A DNA stretch of 64,000 nucleotides from positions 154,999-218,998 of the forward strand of contig JBFMHC010000050.1 of the NCBI GenBank assembly GCA_040751755.1. Direction: 5' to 3'. A program made the translations under genes and the position numbers. Positions 41,162 through 50,932 of the stretch are shown here, one piece after another. The stretch's first letter is position 1; the number at the start of each line of letters is the position of its first letter. The DNA comes from PFJX01 sp040751755 (GTDB lineage Bacteria > Pseudomonadota > Gammaproteobacteria > Burkholderiales > Thiobacillaceae). The notes under the pieces were generated by a model. That model was given only the letters and a program-made list of their open reading frames with translations. It did not search any database and was not told where the DNA came from.

Positions 41162-42955
41162 ATGTGCGGCATTGCCGGGACGTTTGCCTATCGCGAGGCC
41201 GCCCCCCCCGTGAACCGGGAGGAACTTCTGCGCGTCCGCGAGCGGATGCTCAGCCGCGGGCCAGATGGCCAAGGACTCTGGGTCTCCGCCGACCAGCGCG
41301 TCGCCCTGGCCCACCGTCGCCTTGCAATCCTCGACCTGAGCGAGGCCGGGGCACAACCGATGCACGATGCGGACACCGGAAACTGCATCGTCTTCAACGG
41401 TGAGATATTCAATTACCCTGCCCTGCGTCGGGAACTGGAATCCGCCGGGCATGAATTCCGCTCTCATACCGATACCGAAGTCCTGCTGAAGCTCTACGCC
41501 ATCCACGGGCCAGACATGTTGCGGAAACTGCGCGGCATGTACGCTTTCTCGATCTGGGACGCAGCCGATCGAACGCTTTTTTTGGCACGGGACCCGCTAG
41601 GTATCAAACCCCTGTACTACGCGGACGACGGCAGGACACTGCGTTTCGCCTCCCAGGTAAAGGCGCTTCTCGCCAGTGGCGCGATCGACACAGAGCCCGA
41701 ACCTGCGGGCCACGCGGGCTTCTTCCTCTGGGGCACGGTTCCGGAGCCGTACACGCTGTACAAACGTATCCGCGCACTGCCGGCCGGGCACTGGCTACGG
41801 CTGAGTCTGGGCGGCAGTCTTTCCGCCCCCATAGGTTTCGACAGCGTAGCCGATCGATTGGCCACCGCCAGCCAATCCCCATCGTCGTTACCGGAGGCGG
41901 AGTCCCTCTCCCGCATCGCCGAAGCTACCCGCGACAGTATTCGCGCACACCTACTGGCCGACGTACCGGTTGGCGTCTTCCTGTCCTCCGGCCTCGACTC
42001 AGCGATGCTGGCCTGCACAGCGGCGCACTCAGGACCAGTACACACGATCACTCTGGGATTCGACGAATACCGGGGCAGCACTAACGATGAAGTTCCCCTC
42101 GCGGAGGACTTGGCAAAGCGGTTGGCGATCCACCACAACACCGTTCGGATCACAGCGGCCGATTTTCATGCCGACCGTACACGCCTGTTGGATGCTATGG
42201 ACCAGCCCAGCATCGACGGCGTCAATACCTGGTTCGTGGCCAAGGCAGCCGCCTCCTGTGGCCTCAAGATATCCCTTTCAGGCTTGGGCGGTGACGAACT
42301 GTTCGCTTCCTACCCCAGCTTCGAGCAGGTCCCACTCTTACGCCGGCGGCTGGCCGGCCTGGCAGGCGTGCCAGGGCTGGGCAGGGCATTCCGAGTTGTT
42401 TCAGCCCCCGTGTTGAAGCACTTCACCTCATCAAAATATGCGGGGCTCCTGGAATATGCGGGCAGCCTGGGAGGCGCCTACCTGCTGCGACGCGGCCTGT
42501 TCATGCCGTGGGAACTGCCGGAAGTTATGGACCCGGACATGGCGCGCAGCGGCTGGCAGTCACTCAATACGCTTCCCATCCTGGCCAGGGTTACCGAGGG
42601 TATCGCCAATCCGCGCCTCGCGGTCTCGGCCCTGGAGATGTCCTGCTATATGAAAAACCAACTCCTGCGCGACGCCGATTGGGCAGGGATGGCCCACTCC
42701 CTGGAGATCCGCGTGCCATTCGCCGACATCGAACTGATCTCCCAAACGGCCCCAATGTTCGCCGGCGCGCCCCAACTGCGGAAACCTACAATCGCGGAAA
42801 GTGTGTCCGAACAGTTGCCCTCTGCCTTTTTCCAACGCGGGAAGACTGGGTTTTCCATGCCGGTGCGCAATTGGCAGAACGATGACATGACGCTCAATTT
42901 TCGGGGCTTGCGCGGCTGGGCAAAATTTGTGCACAGCACCTCCTGCCCCGCTTGA
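41162..42955 (+). CDS. asnB: Glutamine-hydrolysing asparagine synthase family protein
   Basis: The 597-residue protein has the N-terminal glutamine amidotransferase domain with catalytic Cys2 (MCGIAGTFAYREAA, later VFNGEIFNYPALR, SHTDTEVLLKLY) and a C-terminal synthetase domain with the PP-loop FLSSGLDSAMLACTA and SLSGLGGDELFASYPSF. In polysaccharide loci such enzymes may amidate sugar acids instead of making asparagine. Codons 14-18 include a run of eight C that is in frame. It stands between wzz and a glycosyltransferase gene. Confidence 0.92.
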   Translation: MCGIAGTFAYREAAPPVNREELLRVRERMLSRGPDGQGLWVSADQRVALAHRRLAILDLSEAGAQPMHDADTGNCIVFNGEIFNYPALRRELESAGHEFRSHTDTEVLLKLYAIHGPDMLRKLRGMYAFSIWDAADRTLFLARDPLGIKPLYYADDGRTLRFASQVKALLASGAIDTEPEPAGHAGFFLWGTVPEPYTLYKRIRALPAGHWLRLSLGGSLSAPIGFDSVADRLATASQSPSSLPEAESLSRIAEATRDSIRAHLLADVPVGVFLSSGLDSAMLACTAAHSGPVHTITLGFDEYRGSTNDEVPLAEDLAKRLAIHHNTVRITAADFHADRTRLLDAMDQPSIDGVNTWFVAKAAASCGLKISLSGLGGDELFASYPSFEQVPLLRRRLAGLAGVPGLGRAFRVVSAPVLKHFTSSKYAGLLEYAGSLGGAYLLRRGLFMPWELPEVMDPDMARSGWQSLNTLPILARVTEGIANPRLAVSALEMSCYMKNQLLRDADWAGMAHSLEIRVPFADIELISQTAPMFAGAPQLRKPTIAESVSEQLPSAFFQRGKTGFSMPVRNWQNDDMTLNFRGLRGWAKFVHSTSCPA

Positions 42956-42964
42956 CCCCACACG

Positions 42965-44053
42965 ATGGACATGAGGCGACACACCATCAGACTACTGGTG
43001 CCGGAAGTAGCCACGCACGGCGGCATTCAGCGCTACATGCTGTCCCTGCTGGAAATGCTGCGCGAACTGCCGGATGCACACGTCGAGTGCTTTTCCTTGA
43101 ACGATAACGACCAGCCGTTGGCCGATCGTGTCCATGCCTTAACCGAGAATACCCGCGGATTCGGTCGCGACAAGCTGGCATTCTCCCTCAGCCAGCTATT
43201 GACCCCACGCTCCGATACAACCCTGCTGGTCGGGCATCTGCATCTGGCGCCGGTAGCCTTGGCCGCGCGGTTATTTGGTCGGATCAAGGATTACATCGTG
43301 GTCTTGCACGGCATCGAGGCTTGGCAACGGCACGGTTGGCTGACGCGCTGGGCATTACGCCAGGCACGCGCCCTGGTAGCGACAACCCATTACACGGTGC
43401 GTCAAAGTGCAGACATGGATGGCGTAGCACTTGAACGCTATGTCGTGATCCCGTTGTGCACGGCCAGGGAACCGGCACCGCCCACGCCAGGCTTCAGGCT
43501 ACCCGGGGCGTTCCCTTTGTTGATGGTCGCCCGACTCGATCCCAGCGAGCGGTACAAAGGCATGGAAATGGTCATCGATGCGGTCGCCGAGCTGCTTCGT
43601 GCCAACGTGCCGGTGCACTTCAATCTGGTGGGCGACGGTGCGGACCGGGCACGGCTGGAGGGCTACGCAAGCGACAAAGGCGTCGCCCAGCACGTGACAT
43701 TCTGGGGCACGCTGAACGACGCCGATCTGCAAGCTGCCTACGAATCCACTGCCTTGTTTGTCATGCCCAGCAAAAAAGAAGGCTTCGGAATCGTCTTTAT
43801 CGAGGCGATGCGGCATGGCATTCCCTGCATCGGCGGCAACCATGGCGGAACGCCGGAGGTCATTCTTGATGGGGAAACGGGCTACTTGGTGGATTATGGA
43901 GACACCCAGGGGCTGGTGGAAAGGATATCGGCGCTGTGGCGTGATCCTGGCCTACGCGACCGGATGGCAAGCGCCAGCACCAGGGTCCATGGCGAACAAT
44001 TCACCTACGAAATTTTTTCGGCGCGATGGCGCAAACTGATTTCAAGGTGCTGA
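42965..44053 (+). CDS. Glycosyltransferase family 4
   Basis: A 362-residue GT-B glycosyltransferase: N-terminal TKGG-like loop VATHGGIQRYMLSLLE, C-terminal donor domain with VARLDPSERYKGMEMVIDA and the retaining EX7E motif KKEGFGIVFIEAM. Donor and acceptor sugars cannot be told. It is cytosolic, builds the repeat unit, and lies 9 nt after asnB. Confidence 0.9.
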   Translation: MDMRRHTIRLLVPEVATHGGIQRYMLSLLEMLRELPDAHVECFSLNDNDQPLADRVHALTENTRGFGRDKLAFSLSQLLTPRSDTTLLVGHLHLAPVALAARLFGRIKDYIVVLHGIEAWQRHGWLTRWALRQARALVATTHYTVRQSADMDGVALERYVVIPLCTAREPAPPTPGFRLPGAFPLLMVARLDPSERYKGMEMVIDAVAELLRANVPVHFNLVGDGADRARLEGYASDKGVAQHVTFWGTLNDADLQAAYESTALFVMPSKKEGFGIVFIEAMRHGIPCIGGNHGGTPEVILDGETGYLVDYGDTQGLVERISALWRDPGLRDRMASASTRVHGEQFTYEIFSARWRKLISRC

Positions 44054-44117
44054 CCTTGGTGACTGACGGCAAGGTTTAGGCAATAGCGGCAGCCTTCTAG
44101 ACGACGGAAGATAATAG

Positions 44118-44891
44118 ATGAAAGCAGTGATACTTGCGGGTGGCCTGGGCACCAGAATCAGCGAGGAAACCAGCACTCGCCCCAAGCCCATGGTCGAGAT
44201 AGGCGGCAAGCCCATCCTCTGGCACATCATGAAGATCTATTCCCACTATGGGATCAACGACTTCGTGATCTGTTGCGGCTACAAGGGCTATCTCATCAAG
44301 GAATACTTCGCGAACTATTTCCTGCACATGTCGGATGTGACCTTCGACATGCAACACAACCGCATGGAAGTGCACCAGCGCTATGTCGAACCGTGGCGCG
44401 TCACCCTTGTGGATACCGGCGAGGAGACCATGACCGGCGGCCGGTTGAAGCGCGTGGCCGCCTATGTGGACAAGGACGAGCACTTCTGCTTCACCTATGG
44501 CGATGGCGTGAGCGATGTGGACATCAACCAGCTCATCGCCTTCCACAAAGCCCATGGAAAGCTGGCGACCCTGACGGCGACTCACCCCCCCGGCAGGTTT
44601 GGCGCCCTGGACATTTCCGCTGCCAATGAGGTGCTCTCGTTCAAGGAAAAGCCGCGCGGCGATGGCGGCATGATCAACGGCGGCTTCTTCGTTCTCTCCC
44701 CCCGGGTCATCGACCTGATCGCCGACGACCACACCACCTGGGAACAGGAACCGTTGCAACAACTCGCCGAACAGGGCCAGCTGAGCGCCTACCCGCATAA
44801 TGGTTTCTGGCAGCCCATGGATACCCTGCGCGACAAGAACCACCTGGAAGCACTATGGCAAAGCGGCTCGGCACCCTGGAAGGTCTGGTGA
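44118..44891 (+). CDS. rfbF: Glucose-1-phosphate cytidylyltransferase
   Basis: The 257-residue nucleotidyltransferase makes CDP-glucose from CTP and glucose 1-phosphate. It has the signature LAGGLGTRISEETSTRPKPM, FVICCGYKGYLIKEYF, FTYGDGVSDVD and the C-terminal GFWQPMDTLRDKNHLEALW. This is the first step to CDP-linked 3,6-dideoxyhexoses. Its stop overlaps the rfbG start by one base (TGATG). Confidence 0.96.
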   Translation: MKAVILAGGLGTRISEETSTRPKPMVEIGGKPILWHIMKIYSHYGINDFVICCGYKGYLIKEYFANYFLHMSDVTFDMQHNRMEVHQRYVEPWRVTLVDTGEETMTGGRLKRVAAYVDKDEHFCFTYGDGVSDVDINQLIAFHKAHGKLATLTATHPPGRFGALDISAANEVLSFKEKPRGDGGMINGGFFVLSPRVIDLIADDHTTWEQEPLQQLAEQGQLSAYPHNGFWQPMDTLRDKNHLEALWQSGSAPWKVW

Positions 44892-45970
44892 TGGACAAGC
44901 AATTCTGGCAAGGCAAGCGGGTCTTCATGACCGGACATACCGGCTTCAAGGGCAGCTGGCTGTCCTTGTGGTTGCAGGATCTCGGCGCCCAGGTGACCGG
45001 CTTTGCCTTGAATCCCCCCACCACCCCCAGCATGTTCGAAGTGGCCGAGGTGGGCCAGGGCATGACCTCCATCATCGGCGACATCCGCGACCCACAGATG
45101 CTCACCGATGCCCTGTGCGGCGCTGATCCGGAGATCGTCATCCACATGGCGGCGCAGCCCCTGGTGCGCTACTCCTACGGCAACCCGGTGGAGACCTATG
45201 CCACCAACGTCATGGGCACTGTGCACCTGCTCGAAGCAGTGCGCCGGGCGCCGGGTGTGAAGGCGGTGGTCAATGTCACCAGCGACAAGTGCTACGAGAA
45301 CCGCGAATGGGTCTGGGGCTACCGCGAGAACGAGCCCATGGGCGGACACGATCCCTACAGCAACAGCAAGGGGTGCGCGGAACTGGTCGCCTCAGCCTAT
45401 CGCAACTCCTACTTTGGCGCGGACAAGAGCGGCGTGGCGCTCGCTTCGGTCCGGGCCGGCAATGTCATCGGCGGCGGCGACTGGGCCGGCGACCGGCTGA
45501 TCCCGGACTTCCTGCGCGCCATTGAAGCGGGTGAAGAAGTGGTGATCCGCAGCCCCCACGCGATCCGCCCTTGGCAGCATGTGCTGGAGCCGCTGTCCGG
45601 CTACCTGATCCTGGCCCAGGCCTTGTATGAGCACGGTGCGGCCTATGCGGAAGGCTGGAACTTCGGCCCACTCGACCACGACGCCAAACCGGTGGGCTGG
45701 ATCGTGGAGGAGTTCGCGCACCTGTGGGGCGAGGGGGCGAGATACCGCATCGACCCCTCCGCCGCAGACCTGCACGAAGCCCACTACCTGAAGCTGGATT
45801 GCTCCAAGGCCCATATGCGCCTGCACTGGCAGCCGCGCTGGTCCCTCGCCCAGGCACTCGATCAGATCGTGGCCTGGCACAAGGCGCACCAAGCAGGCGC
45901 AAAAACCATGCGCGCATTCAGCCTCGAACAGATCGCCGGCTATGTCGGCACCCTACCCTCCCCTAGATGA
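44891..45970 (+). CDS. rfbG: CDP-glucose 4,6-dehydratase
   Basis: The 359-residue SDR enzyme makes CDP-4-keto-6-deoxy-glucose. The NAD site is FMTGHTGFKGSWLSLWLQ, followed by MAAQPLVRYSYGNPVETYATNV, VTSDKCYENREW and the YSNSKG catalytic Tyr/Lys region, with RAGNVIGGGDWAGDRLIPD. The start at 44891 is used because it overlaps the rfbF stop and fits the family; an in-frame ATG 36 nt upstream lies inside rfbF. Confidence 0.96.
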   Translation: MDKQFWQGKRVFMTGHTGFKGSWLSLWLQDLGAQVTGFALNPPTTPSMFEVAEVGQGMTSIIGDIRDPQMLTDALCGADPEIVIHMAAQPLVRYSYGNPVETYATNVMGTVHLLEAVRRAPGVKAVVNVTSDKCYENREWVWGYRENEPMGGHDPYSNSKGCAELVASAYRNSYFGADKSGVALASVRAGNVIGGGDWAGDRLIPDFLRAIEAGEEVVIRSPHAIRPWQHVLEPLSGYLILAQALYEHGAAYAEGWNFGPLDHDAKPVGWIVEEFAHLWGEGARYRIDPSAADLHEAHYLKLDCSKAHMRLHWQPRWSLAQALDQIVAWHKAHQAGAKTMRAFSLEQIAGYVGTLPSPR

Positions 45971-45988
45971 TTCCGCAGGACTGACGCC

Positions 45989-47305
45989 TTGAACCAACTG
46001 AACCAACTTCGCAGTGAAATCCTCGCCCTGGTGGAGCAATACTCGGCGCTGGCCTATCAGCCCAAGGCATTCCAACCGGGTGTTTCCGCCGTACCGCCAT
46101 CAGGCAAGGTGCTGGGCGCGGGCGAACTCAAGAACATGGTCGAGGCCTCGCTGGATGGCTGGCTGACCACCGGCCGCTTCAACGACGCCTTCGAACAGCG
46201 CCTGGCCGGGTTCCTTGGCGCGCAGTTCGTGCTCACCACCAACTCGGGTTCGTCCGCCAATCTCCTGGCCTTCTCCGCGCTCACCTCACCCAAGCTCGGC
46301 ACGCGCGCCATCCGCCCCGGCGACGAGGTCATCAGCGTCGCCGCCGGCTTCCCCACCACGGTCAATCCCATCCTGCAATACGGCGCGGTACCCGTGTTCG
46401 TGGATGTGGACATCCCGACCTACAACATCGACGCGGCCAAGATCGAGGCGGCCATCGGCCCCAAGACCAAGGCCATCATGCTGGCGCATACCCTGGGCAA
46501 CCCCTATGACCTGGCCGAGGTGACGCGGCTGGCGAAAAAGCACGGGCTGTGGCTGATCGAGGACTGCTGCGACGCCCTGGGCTCCACCTACGACGGAAAA
46601 CTGGTCGGCAGCTTCGGCGACATCGGCACCTTGAGTTTCTACCCGGCGCACCACATCACCATGGGCGAAGGCGGGGCCGTGTTCACCAACGACCCGCAGC
46701 TCAAGCAGATCATCGAATCCTTCCGCGACTGGGGCCGCGACTGCTACTGCCAGCCCGGCAAGGACAACACCTGCCGCAAGCGTTTTGCCTGGCAGTTGGG
46801 CGACCTGCCCTTCGGCTACGACCACAAGTACACCTACTCCCACCTGGGCTACAACCTCAAGATCAGCGACATGCAGGCCGCCTGCGCCCTGGCGCAGATG
46901 GACCGGCTGGAGGGCTTCATCCAGAGCCGCAAGGACAACTTCCGCCACCTCAAGGAACGCCTGGCCAGCTGCCAGGAATTCCTCATCCTGCCGGAGGCCA
47001 CCAGCAACTCGGACCCATCCTGGTTCGGCTTTCCCATCACGATCCGCGACGAGGCCGGCGTCAACCGCGTCGACCTGCTCAACTACCTGGACCAATACAA
47101 GATCGGCACGCGGCTGCTGTTCGCCGGCAACCTGACGCGCCAGCCCTACATGAAGGGCCAGACCTTCCGCATCAGCGGCGAACTGGCCAACACCGACCGG
47201 ATCATGAACAGCACCTTCTGGATCGGCGTCTACCCCGGCCTCAGCGCGGACATGCTGGACTTCGCCTGCGACAAGCTGGAAACCTTCTTCGGCCTGAACT
47301 TCTAG
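45989..47305 (+). CDS. rfbH: CDP-4-keto-6-deoxyglucose 3-dehydrase (E1)
   Basis: The 438-residue PMP- and 2Fe-2S-dependent enzyme removes the C3 hydroxyl from CDP-4-keto-6-deoxyglucose. Two features set it apart from ordinary sugar aminotransferases and both are present: a His in place of the PLP Lys (YPAHHITMGEGGAVF) and the cluster cysteines CYCQPGKDNTC (C-x-C-x7-C). Start is TTG at 45989. Its partner reductase RfbI (E3) is not in this window. It follows rfbG by 18 nt. Confidence 0.95.
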   Translation: MNQLNQLRSEILALVEQYSALAYQPKAFQPGVSAVPPSGKVLGAGELKNMVEASLDGWLTTGRFNDAFEQRLAGFLGAQFVLTTNSGSSANLLAFSALTSPKLGTRAIRPGDEVISVAAGFPTTVNPILQYGAVPVFVDVDIPTYNIDAAKIEAAIGPKTKAIMLAHTLGNPYDLAEVTRLAKKHGLWLIEDCCDALGSTYDGKLVGSFGDIGTLSFYPAHHITMGEGGAVFTNDPQLKQIIESFRDWGRDCYCQPGKDNTCRKRFAWQLGDLPFGYDHKYTYSHLGYNLKISDMQAACALAQMDRLEGFIQSRKDNFRHLKERLASCQEFLILPEATSNSDPSWFGFPITIRDEAGVNRVDLLNYLDQYKIGTRLLFAGNLTRQPYMKGQTFRISGELANTDRIMNSTFWIGVYPGLSADMLDFACDKLETFFGLNF

Positions 47306-47316
47306 GACACCCTGAC

Positions 47317-48192
47317 GTGACGGCAAGCATCATGCTCACCGGGGCAACCGGCTACCTGGGCAGCCATCTGGCGCAGGCCCTAGTGGATGGAGGCCACCGC
47401 GTGGCGGTCCTGAAACGCGCCGGATCAAGCCTCGCCAGACTGGCCGGCTGCATCGATGAGATCAGTTGTCACGACCTCGACGGGGATGGCATCGCCCAGG
47501 CATTTACCCGGCAACGCATCGACGCGGTCGTGCATTGCGCCGCCAGTTACGGCAGGAACGGGGAATCCAGCCTGGAGGTCTTCGACGCCAACACCCGCTT
47601 CCCGCTCCAGGTCCTGCAAAGCGCCACCGAGCAAGGCTGCAAGCTGTTCGTCAACCTCGACACCACCCTGCCGGATAGCCTCAACGCCTATACGCTGTCC
47701 AAATCCCAGTTTCGCCAGTGGGGCCACTTCATGGCGCGCAAGACCGGCATCCGCTTCGCCAACGCCAAGCTGGAACACTTCTATGGTCCAGGAGAACCGG
47801 GCCATTCCTTCACCGCCCGCGTCATCGCCGCCTGCAGCCGCAACGAACCGGAATTGCCGCTGACCAAAGGCGAGCAAAAGCGGGATTTCGTGTACATCGA
47901 TGATGTGGTGCAAGCCTTGCTGAAGATCCTGGAGCACGGCCTGGGCACGGATTTCCAACTGTCCGAATTCGAGATCGGCAGCGGCAGCCCCGTCACCATC
48001 CGCGAGTTGGTCGAGACCGTGCATCGCCTGACCCGCTCCACCACCCGCCTGGCATTCGGCGCCGTGCCCTACCGCGAAGGCGAGGTGATGGCGTCGAATG
48101 CGGATTTGACGGCGATTCGGCAGTTGGGTTGGAACGCCCAGGTGGCTCTGAACGACGGACTCAGACAATCACTCCCCCGGACCAATGATTGA
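47317..48192 (+). CDS. NAD(P)-dependent SDR, probable CDP-4-keto-3,6-dideoxyhexose reductase
   Basis: The 291-residue extended SDR has the nucleotide motif LTGATGYLGSHLAQAL and catalytic YTLSK, plus RDFVYIDDVVQALLKIL. Its place after rfbFGH is where CDP-abequose synthase (RfbJ) or CDP-paratose synthase (RfbS) is found, so it probably reduces the 4-keto group to abequose or paratose; which epimer forms cannot be read from sequence. Start GTG at 47317, 11 nt after rfbH. Confidence 0.82.
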   Translation: MTASIMLTGATGYLGSHLAQALVDGGHRVAVLKRAGSSLARLAGCIDEISCHDLDGDGIAQAFTRQRIDAVVHCAASYGRNGESSLEVFDANTRFPLQVLQSATEQGCKLFVNLDTTLPDSLNAYTLSKSQFRQWGHFMARKTGIRFANAKLEHFYGPGEPGHSFTARVIAACSRNEPELPLTKGEQKRDFVYIDDVVQALLKILEHGLGTDFQLSEFEIGSGSPVTIRELVETVHRLTRSTTRLAFGAVPYREGEVMASNADLTAIRQLGWNAQVALNDGLRQSLPRTND

Positions 48193-48970
48193 CGGGCAAG
48201 CATCCAAAATGACCATTCGGACTTTTATCAAACGGCTGGTGCCGAACGCATTGCTCGAATTCCGCAGGGACCTGCTGCGAAAAAAAATGCGCAAGATCAA
48301 CGCAGGGCGCCCTGCCGACGAGGTCTTTTCGGAGATATATGCAAACAATCGCTGGGGCGGTGCGGCCGGCGAGTTTTGTTCCGGAACGGGATCAGCAGGG
48401 CCGGTAGCGGATGCCTATTGCGACATGGTGATCAGTTTCATCAAGGCGCACGGTATCAAGTCGGTTGTCGATGTCGGCTGCGGCGATTTCCGCATCGGCA
48501 GCCGGATCGCGCCGGCTGTCCAGTCGTACACAGGGATAGACGTGGTTCCGGATCTCGTAGCGTTCAACAACAAAAACCACGGTCATGGTGGCGTGAAGTT
48601 CCTGTGCCTGGATGCGGCCAGCGACCCTTTGCCTGAAGCCGATTTATGCTTGGTGCGCCAAGTCTTCCAACACCTCTCTAACCAGCAGATCCTGTCCGCC
48701 CTGCAACAAACCCAACAGTTCAAATATGTCTTGGTGACTGAGCATTTCCCGCTGGTTACGGATGCCTTCGTCGCAAACAAAGACAAGCAACACGGCGCCG
48801 ATACGCGGGTGTACGACCACTCCGCAGTCGTGCTGGATGCCCCACCATTCTGCGTATCGCCCATCGAATTGGTACTCAGCGTCCCCGCGCCTGACTATTT
48901 GGTCGCGCCGGGCGAGAAGATCAATACTTATTTGTTCCACGGCGCGGTCATCAAGGCAGCAGCCAATTGA
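48185..48970 (+). CDS. Class I SAM-dependent methyltransferase
   Basis: A 261-residue protein with a Rossmann SAM-binding motif VVDVGCGDFRIGSRIAP (about residues 96-112) and the following acidic IDVVPDLV. The first ~90 residues include basic N-terminal segments. It is probably a sugar or lipid-sugar methyltransferase in the polysaccharide pathway, substrate unknown. ATG at 48185 overlaps the previous gene by 8 nt; an ATG at 48209 is an alternative. Confidence 0.82.
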   Translation: MIDGQASKMTIRTFIKRLVPNALLEFRRDLLRKKMRKINAGRPADEVFSEIYANNRWGGAAGEFCSGTGSAGPVADAYCDMVISFIKAHGIKSVVDVGCGDFRIGSRIAPAVQSYTGIDVVPDLVAFNNKNHGHGGVKFLCLDAASDPLPEADLCLVRQVFQHLSNQQILSALQQTQQFKYVLVTEHFPLVTDAFVANKDKQHGADTRVYDHSAVVLDAPPFCVSPIELVLSVPAPDYLVAPGEKINTYLFHGAVIKAAAN

Positions 48971-49992
48971 TGCGGCAAGACATGCTGAAAATCCTGCTGG
49001 CCGTGCCGTATCCGTCAGAAACCTCGGGGCTGATCGAGTTCTACCGTCGTGCCTTGATCGCATTGGGGCATGAGGTCCAACTGGTCCCGATTTGCCAACG
49101 GCATAGCTTCAGGGATCGGGTGCGCCACCAAGTGGCCCGCCTCAGCTATCGCGGCCTGCCGCCCGATTGGCATGGCGAGGCACTGATTCAAGCAGCGGAT
49201 CGCTTTCAGCCCGACCTGACCATCATCGGCAGGGGAGAGCGCCTGCTACCGGAGCCCATACGGTATTTGCGCGAACGGAGTCGCCTGGGGTGCATCAACA
49301 TCTATCCTGACAGCCCCCTGGTCATCCCCGGCGCGGGCGCGGTTGGCATGCTGCCCTCACTGGCCGAGTACACGTGTGTGTACACCTTCTCGCGCGCCTT
49401 GGTCCCGGTGTTTCATCAGTTGGGGGCACGTTGCGCCCGCTGGCTGCCCTTCGGCTTCGACCCGGAGATACACCGTATTCCTTCCGCCATCGATCCCGCT
49501 CTGCAATCAACCGTGGCCTATCTTGGCGCCTGGGGCCCATTGCAGGAAGCCTGGTTAGAACCGCTGGCCCCTTTGGGCCTGGGCATCTATGGCCCGGGCT
49601 GGCGGCATGCCCGGACCGACAGTCCGGTGCGCGCAGCCTGGCGGGAAGGGCGCGGGACCGGCCCGGAGATGGCCGCAGCGATCGCCGGCGCGGACATGGT
49701 CTTCAACATGGTGCGTGCCGAGCACGGTTGCGCCCACTCCATGAAGACCTTCGAGATCCCTGCCTGCGGTGGTTTCATGCTGACCAACTGGACCGAGGAG
49801 CAGGCCGAGTTCTTCGAGGACGGCAAGCATTGCGTCTTTTTCCACACGCGCGAGGAGATGCAGGAGAAGGCGACCTACTATGCCGCTCACGCAGACGCGC
49901 GCATGCGGATCGCCGCCGCCGGCCATGCCGAGGCCGGCAAGCACCCCTATACCGTCAGGGCTGCCCAGATCCTCAAGGATTGCGCCGCATGA
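48970..49992 (+). CDS. CgeB-like glycosyltransferase
   Basis: A 340-residue GT-B protein resembling the CgeB/DUF3880 glycosyltransferases: N-terminal ILLAVPYPSETSGLIEFYRRAL, central VAYLGAWGPLQEAWLEPL, and C-terminal NMVRAEHGCAHSMKTFEIPA followed by GFMLTNWTEEQAEFFEDGK, the usual C-terminal family block. The ATG overlaps the stop of the methyltransferase gene (TGATG). Sugar specificity is unknown. Confidence 0.85.
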   Translation: MRQDMLKILLAVPYPSETSGLIEFYRRALIALGHEVQLVPICQRHSFRDRVRHQVARLSYRGLPPDWHGEALIQAADRFQPDLTIIGRGERLLPEPIRYLRERSRLGCINIYPDSPLVIPGAGAVGMLPSLAEYTCVYTFSRALVPVFHQLGARCARWLPFGFDPEIHRIPSAIDPALQSTVAYLGAWGPLQEAWLEPLAPLGLGIYGPGWRHARTDSPVRAAWREGRGTGPEMAAAIAGADMVFNMVRAEHGCAHSMKTFEIPACGGFMLTNWTEEQAEFFEDGKHCVFFHTREEMQEKATYYAAHADARMRIAAAGHAEAGKHPYTVRAAQILKDCAA

Positions 49993-50921
49993 ACGCCCCG
50001 GCAGCCCCCCTGGTTTCCATCGTCATCCCGCATTGGAACGCCGGCAAGCGGACCCTCGTCTGCCTTGACCAGTTCCAAAAGTGGGATTACCCGCGCGACA
50101 GGCTCGACATCCTGGTCCTGGACAACGGCTCCACGGATGGCTCCTCCCAACCCCTGGCCGAGCAGGTCGATGCACTTCGTGCGCAAGGGCTGCCGATCCG
50201 CTACCACCGCTTCGATCAGCATCCCGGATTGACTGCTTCCCTCACCCAATCGCTTGCCCTGACCCAGGCCGACAGCGTCTACCTCCTGCGTCTGGACAAC
50301 GACGTGGACATGAACGCGGATGCGCTCTCGGTCATGGTCAGCCTGATGCAGGCGCGTCCCGATATCGGTGTGACGGGACCACGCCTCGTCTATGCCAGCG
50401 CACCGGATCGTCTCAACGGCGGCGCGGTCTGGCTCAGCCCCTGGGGCGGCCGCAACCGCATGGAAGACCCGGACCAGCCAGTCGAATGCGACACCCTGCT
50501 GGGTGCCACGATGTTGTTCAGGCGGAGCGCCTTGCAAGAGGTGGGTCGCTGGTTCGACCCCGGACTCTATCTCTTCGCCGAAGAGCCGGAGGTCTGCTGG
50601 CAGTTGCGGCGCCGGGGCTACGCCACGGTATTCGTGCCTCAGGCGCTGGGCCGGCACGACACGGCACAGAGCACCGGCAAACACTCCGCGCTCTCCAACT
50701 ACCTCAACTACCGCAACCACACCCTGGTCTATGCCCGGATGTATCCGGGAAGAGTTGCCCTGCTGCGTAATTTGCACGTGTTTCCGCGCATCCTGGCCCG
50801 TTGCTGGCGAGAGCGCACCACCATACCTTTCTGGGGCTTCATGGATGGTTTGCTGGCACGCCCCCTGAACGACGCATGGTGGCAGGAAATGATCTCCGCC
50901 AAGGCATTCCGCCGCCCTTGA
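49989..50921 (+). CDS. Glycosyltransferase family 2
   Basis: A 310-residue GT-A enzyme of the rhamnosyltransferase-like GT2 type: VSIVIPHWNAGKRTLVCLDQ, VLDNGSTDGSSQPLAEQ, metal-binding LRLDNDVDMN and LLGATMLFRRSALQEVG with FAEEPEVCWQLRRRGY. Its ATG overlaps the preceding stop by 4 nt. It adds one sugar of the repeat unit; donor unknown. Confidence 0.92.
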   Translation: MNAPAAPLVSIVIPHWNAGKRTLVCLDQFQKWDYPRDRLDILVLDNGSTDGSSQPLAEQVDALRAQGLPIRYHRFDQHPGLTASLTQSLALTQADSVYLLRLDNDVDMNADALSVMVSLMQARPDIGVTGPRLVYASAPDRLNGGAVWLSPWGGRNRMEDPDQPVECDTLLGATMLFRRSALQEVGRWFDPGLYLFAEEPEVCWQLRRRGYATVFVPQALGRHDTAQSTGKHSALSNYLNYRNHTLVYARMYPGRVALLRNLHVFPRILARCWRERTTIPFWGFMDGLLARPLNDAWWQEMISAKAFRRP

Positions 50922-50932
50922 GCCGATACGGA

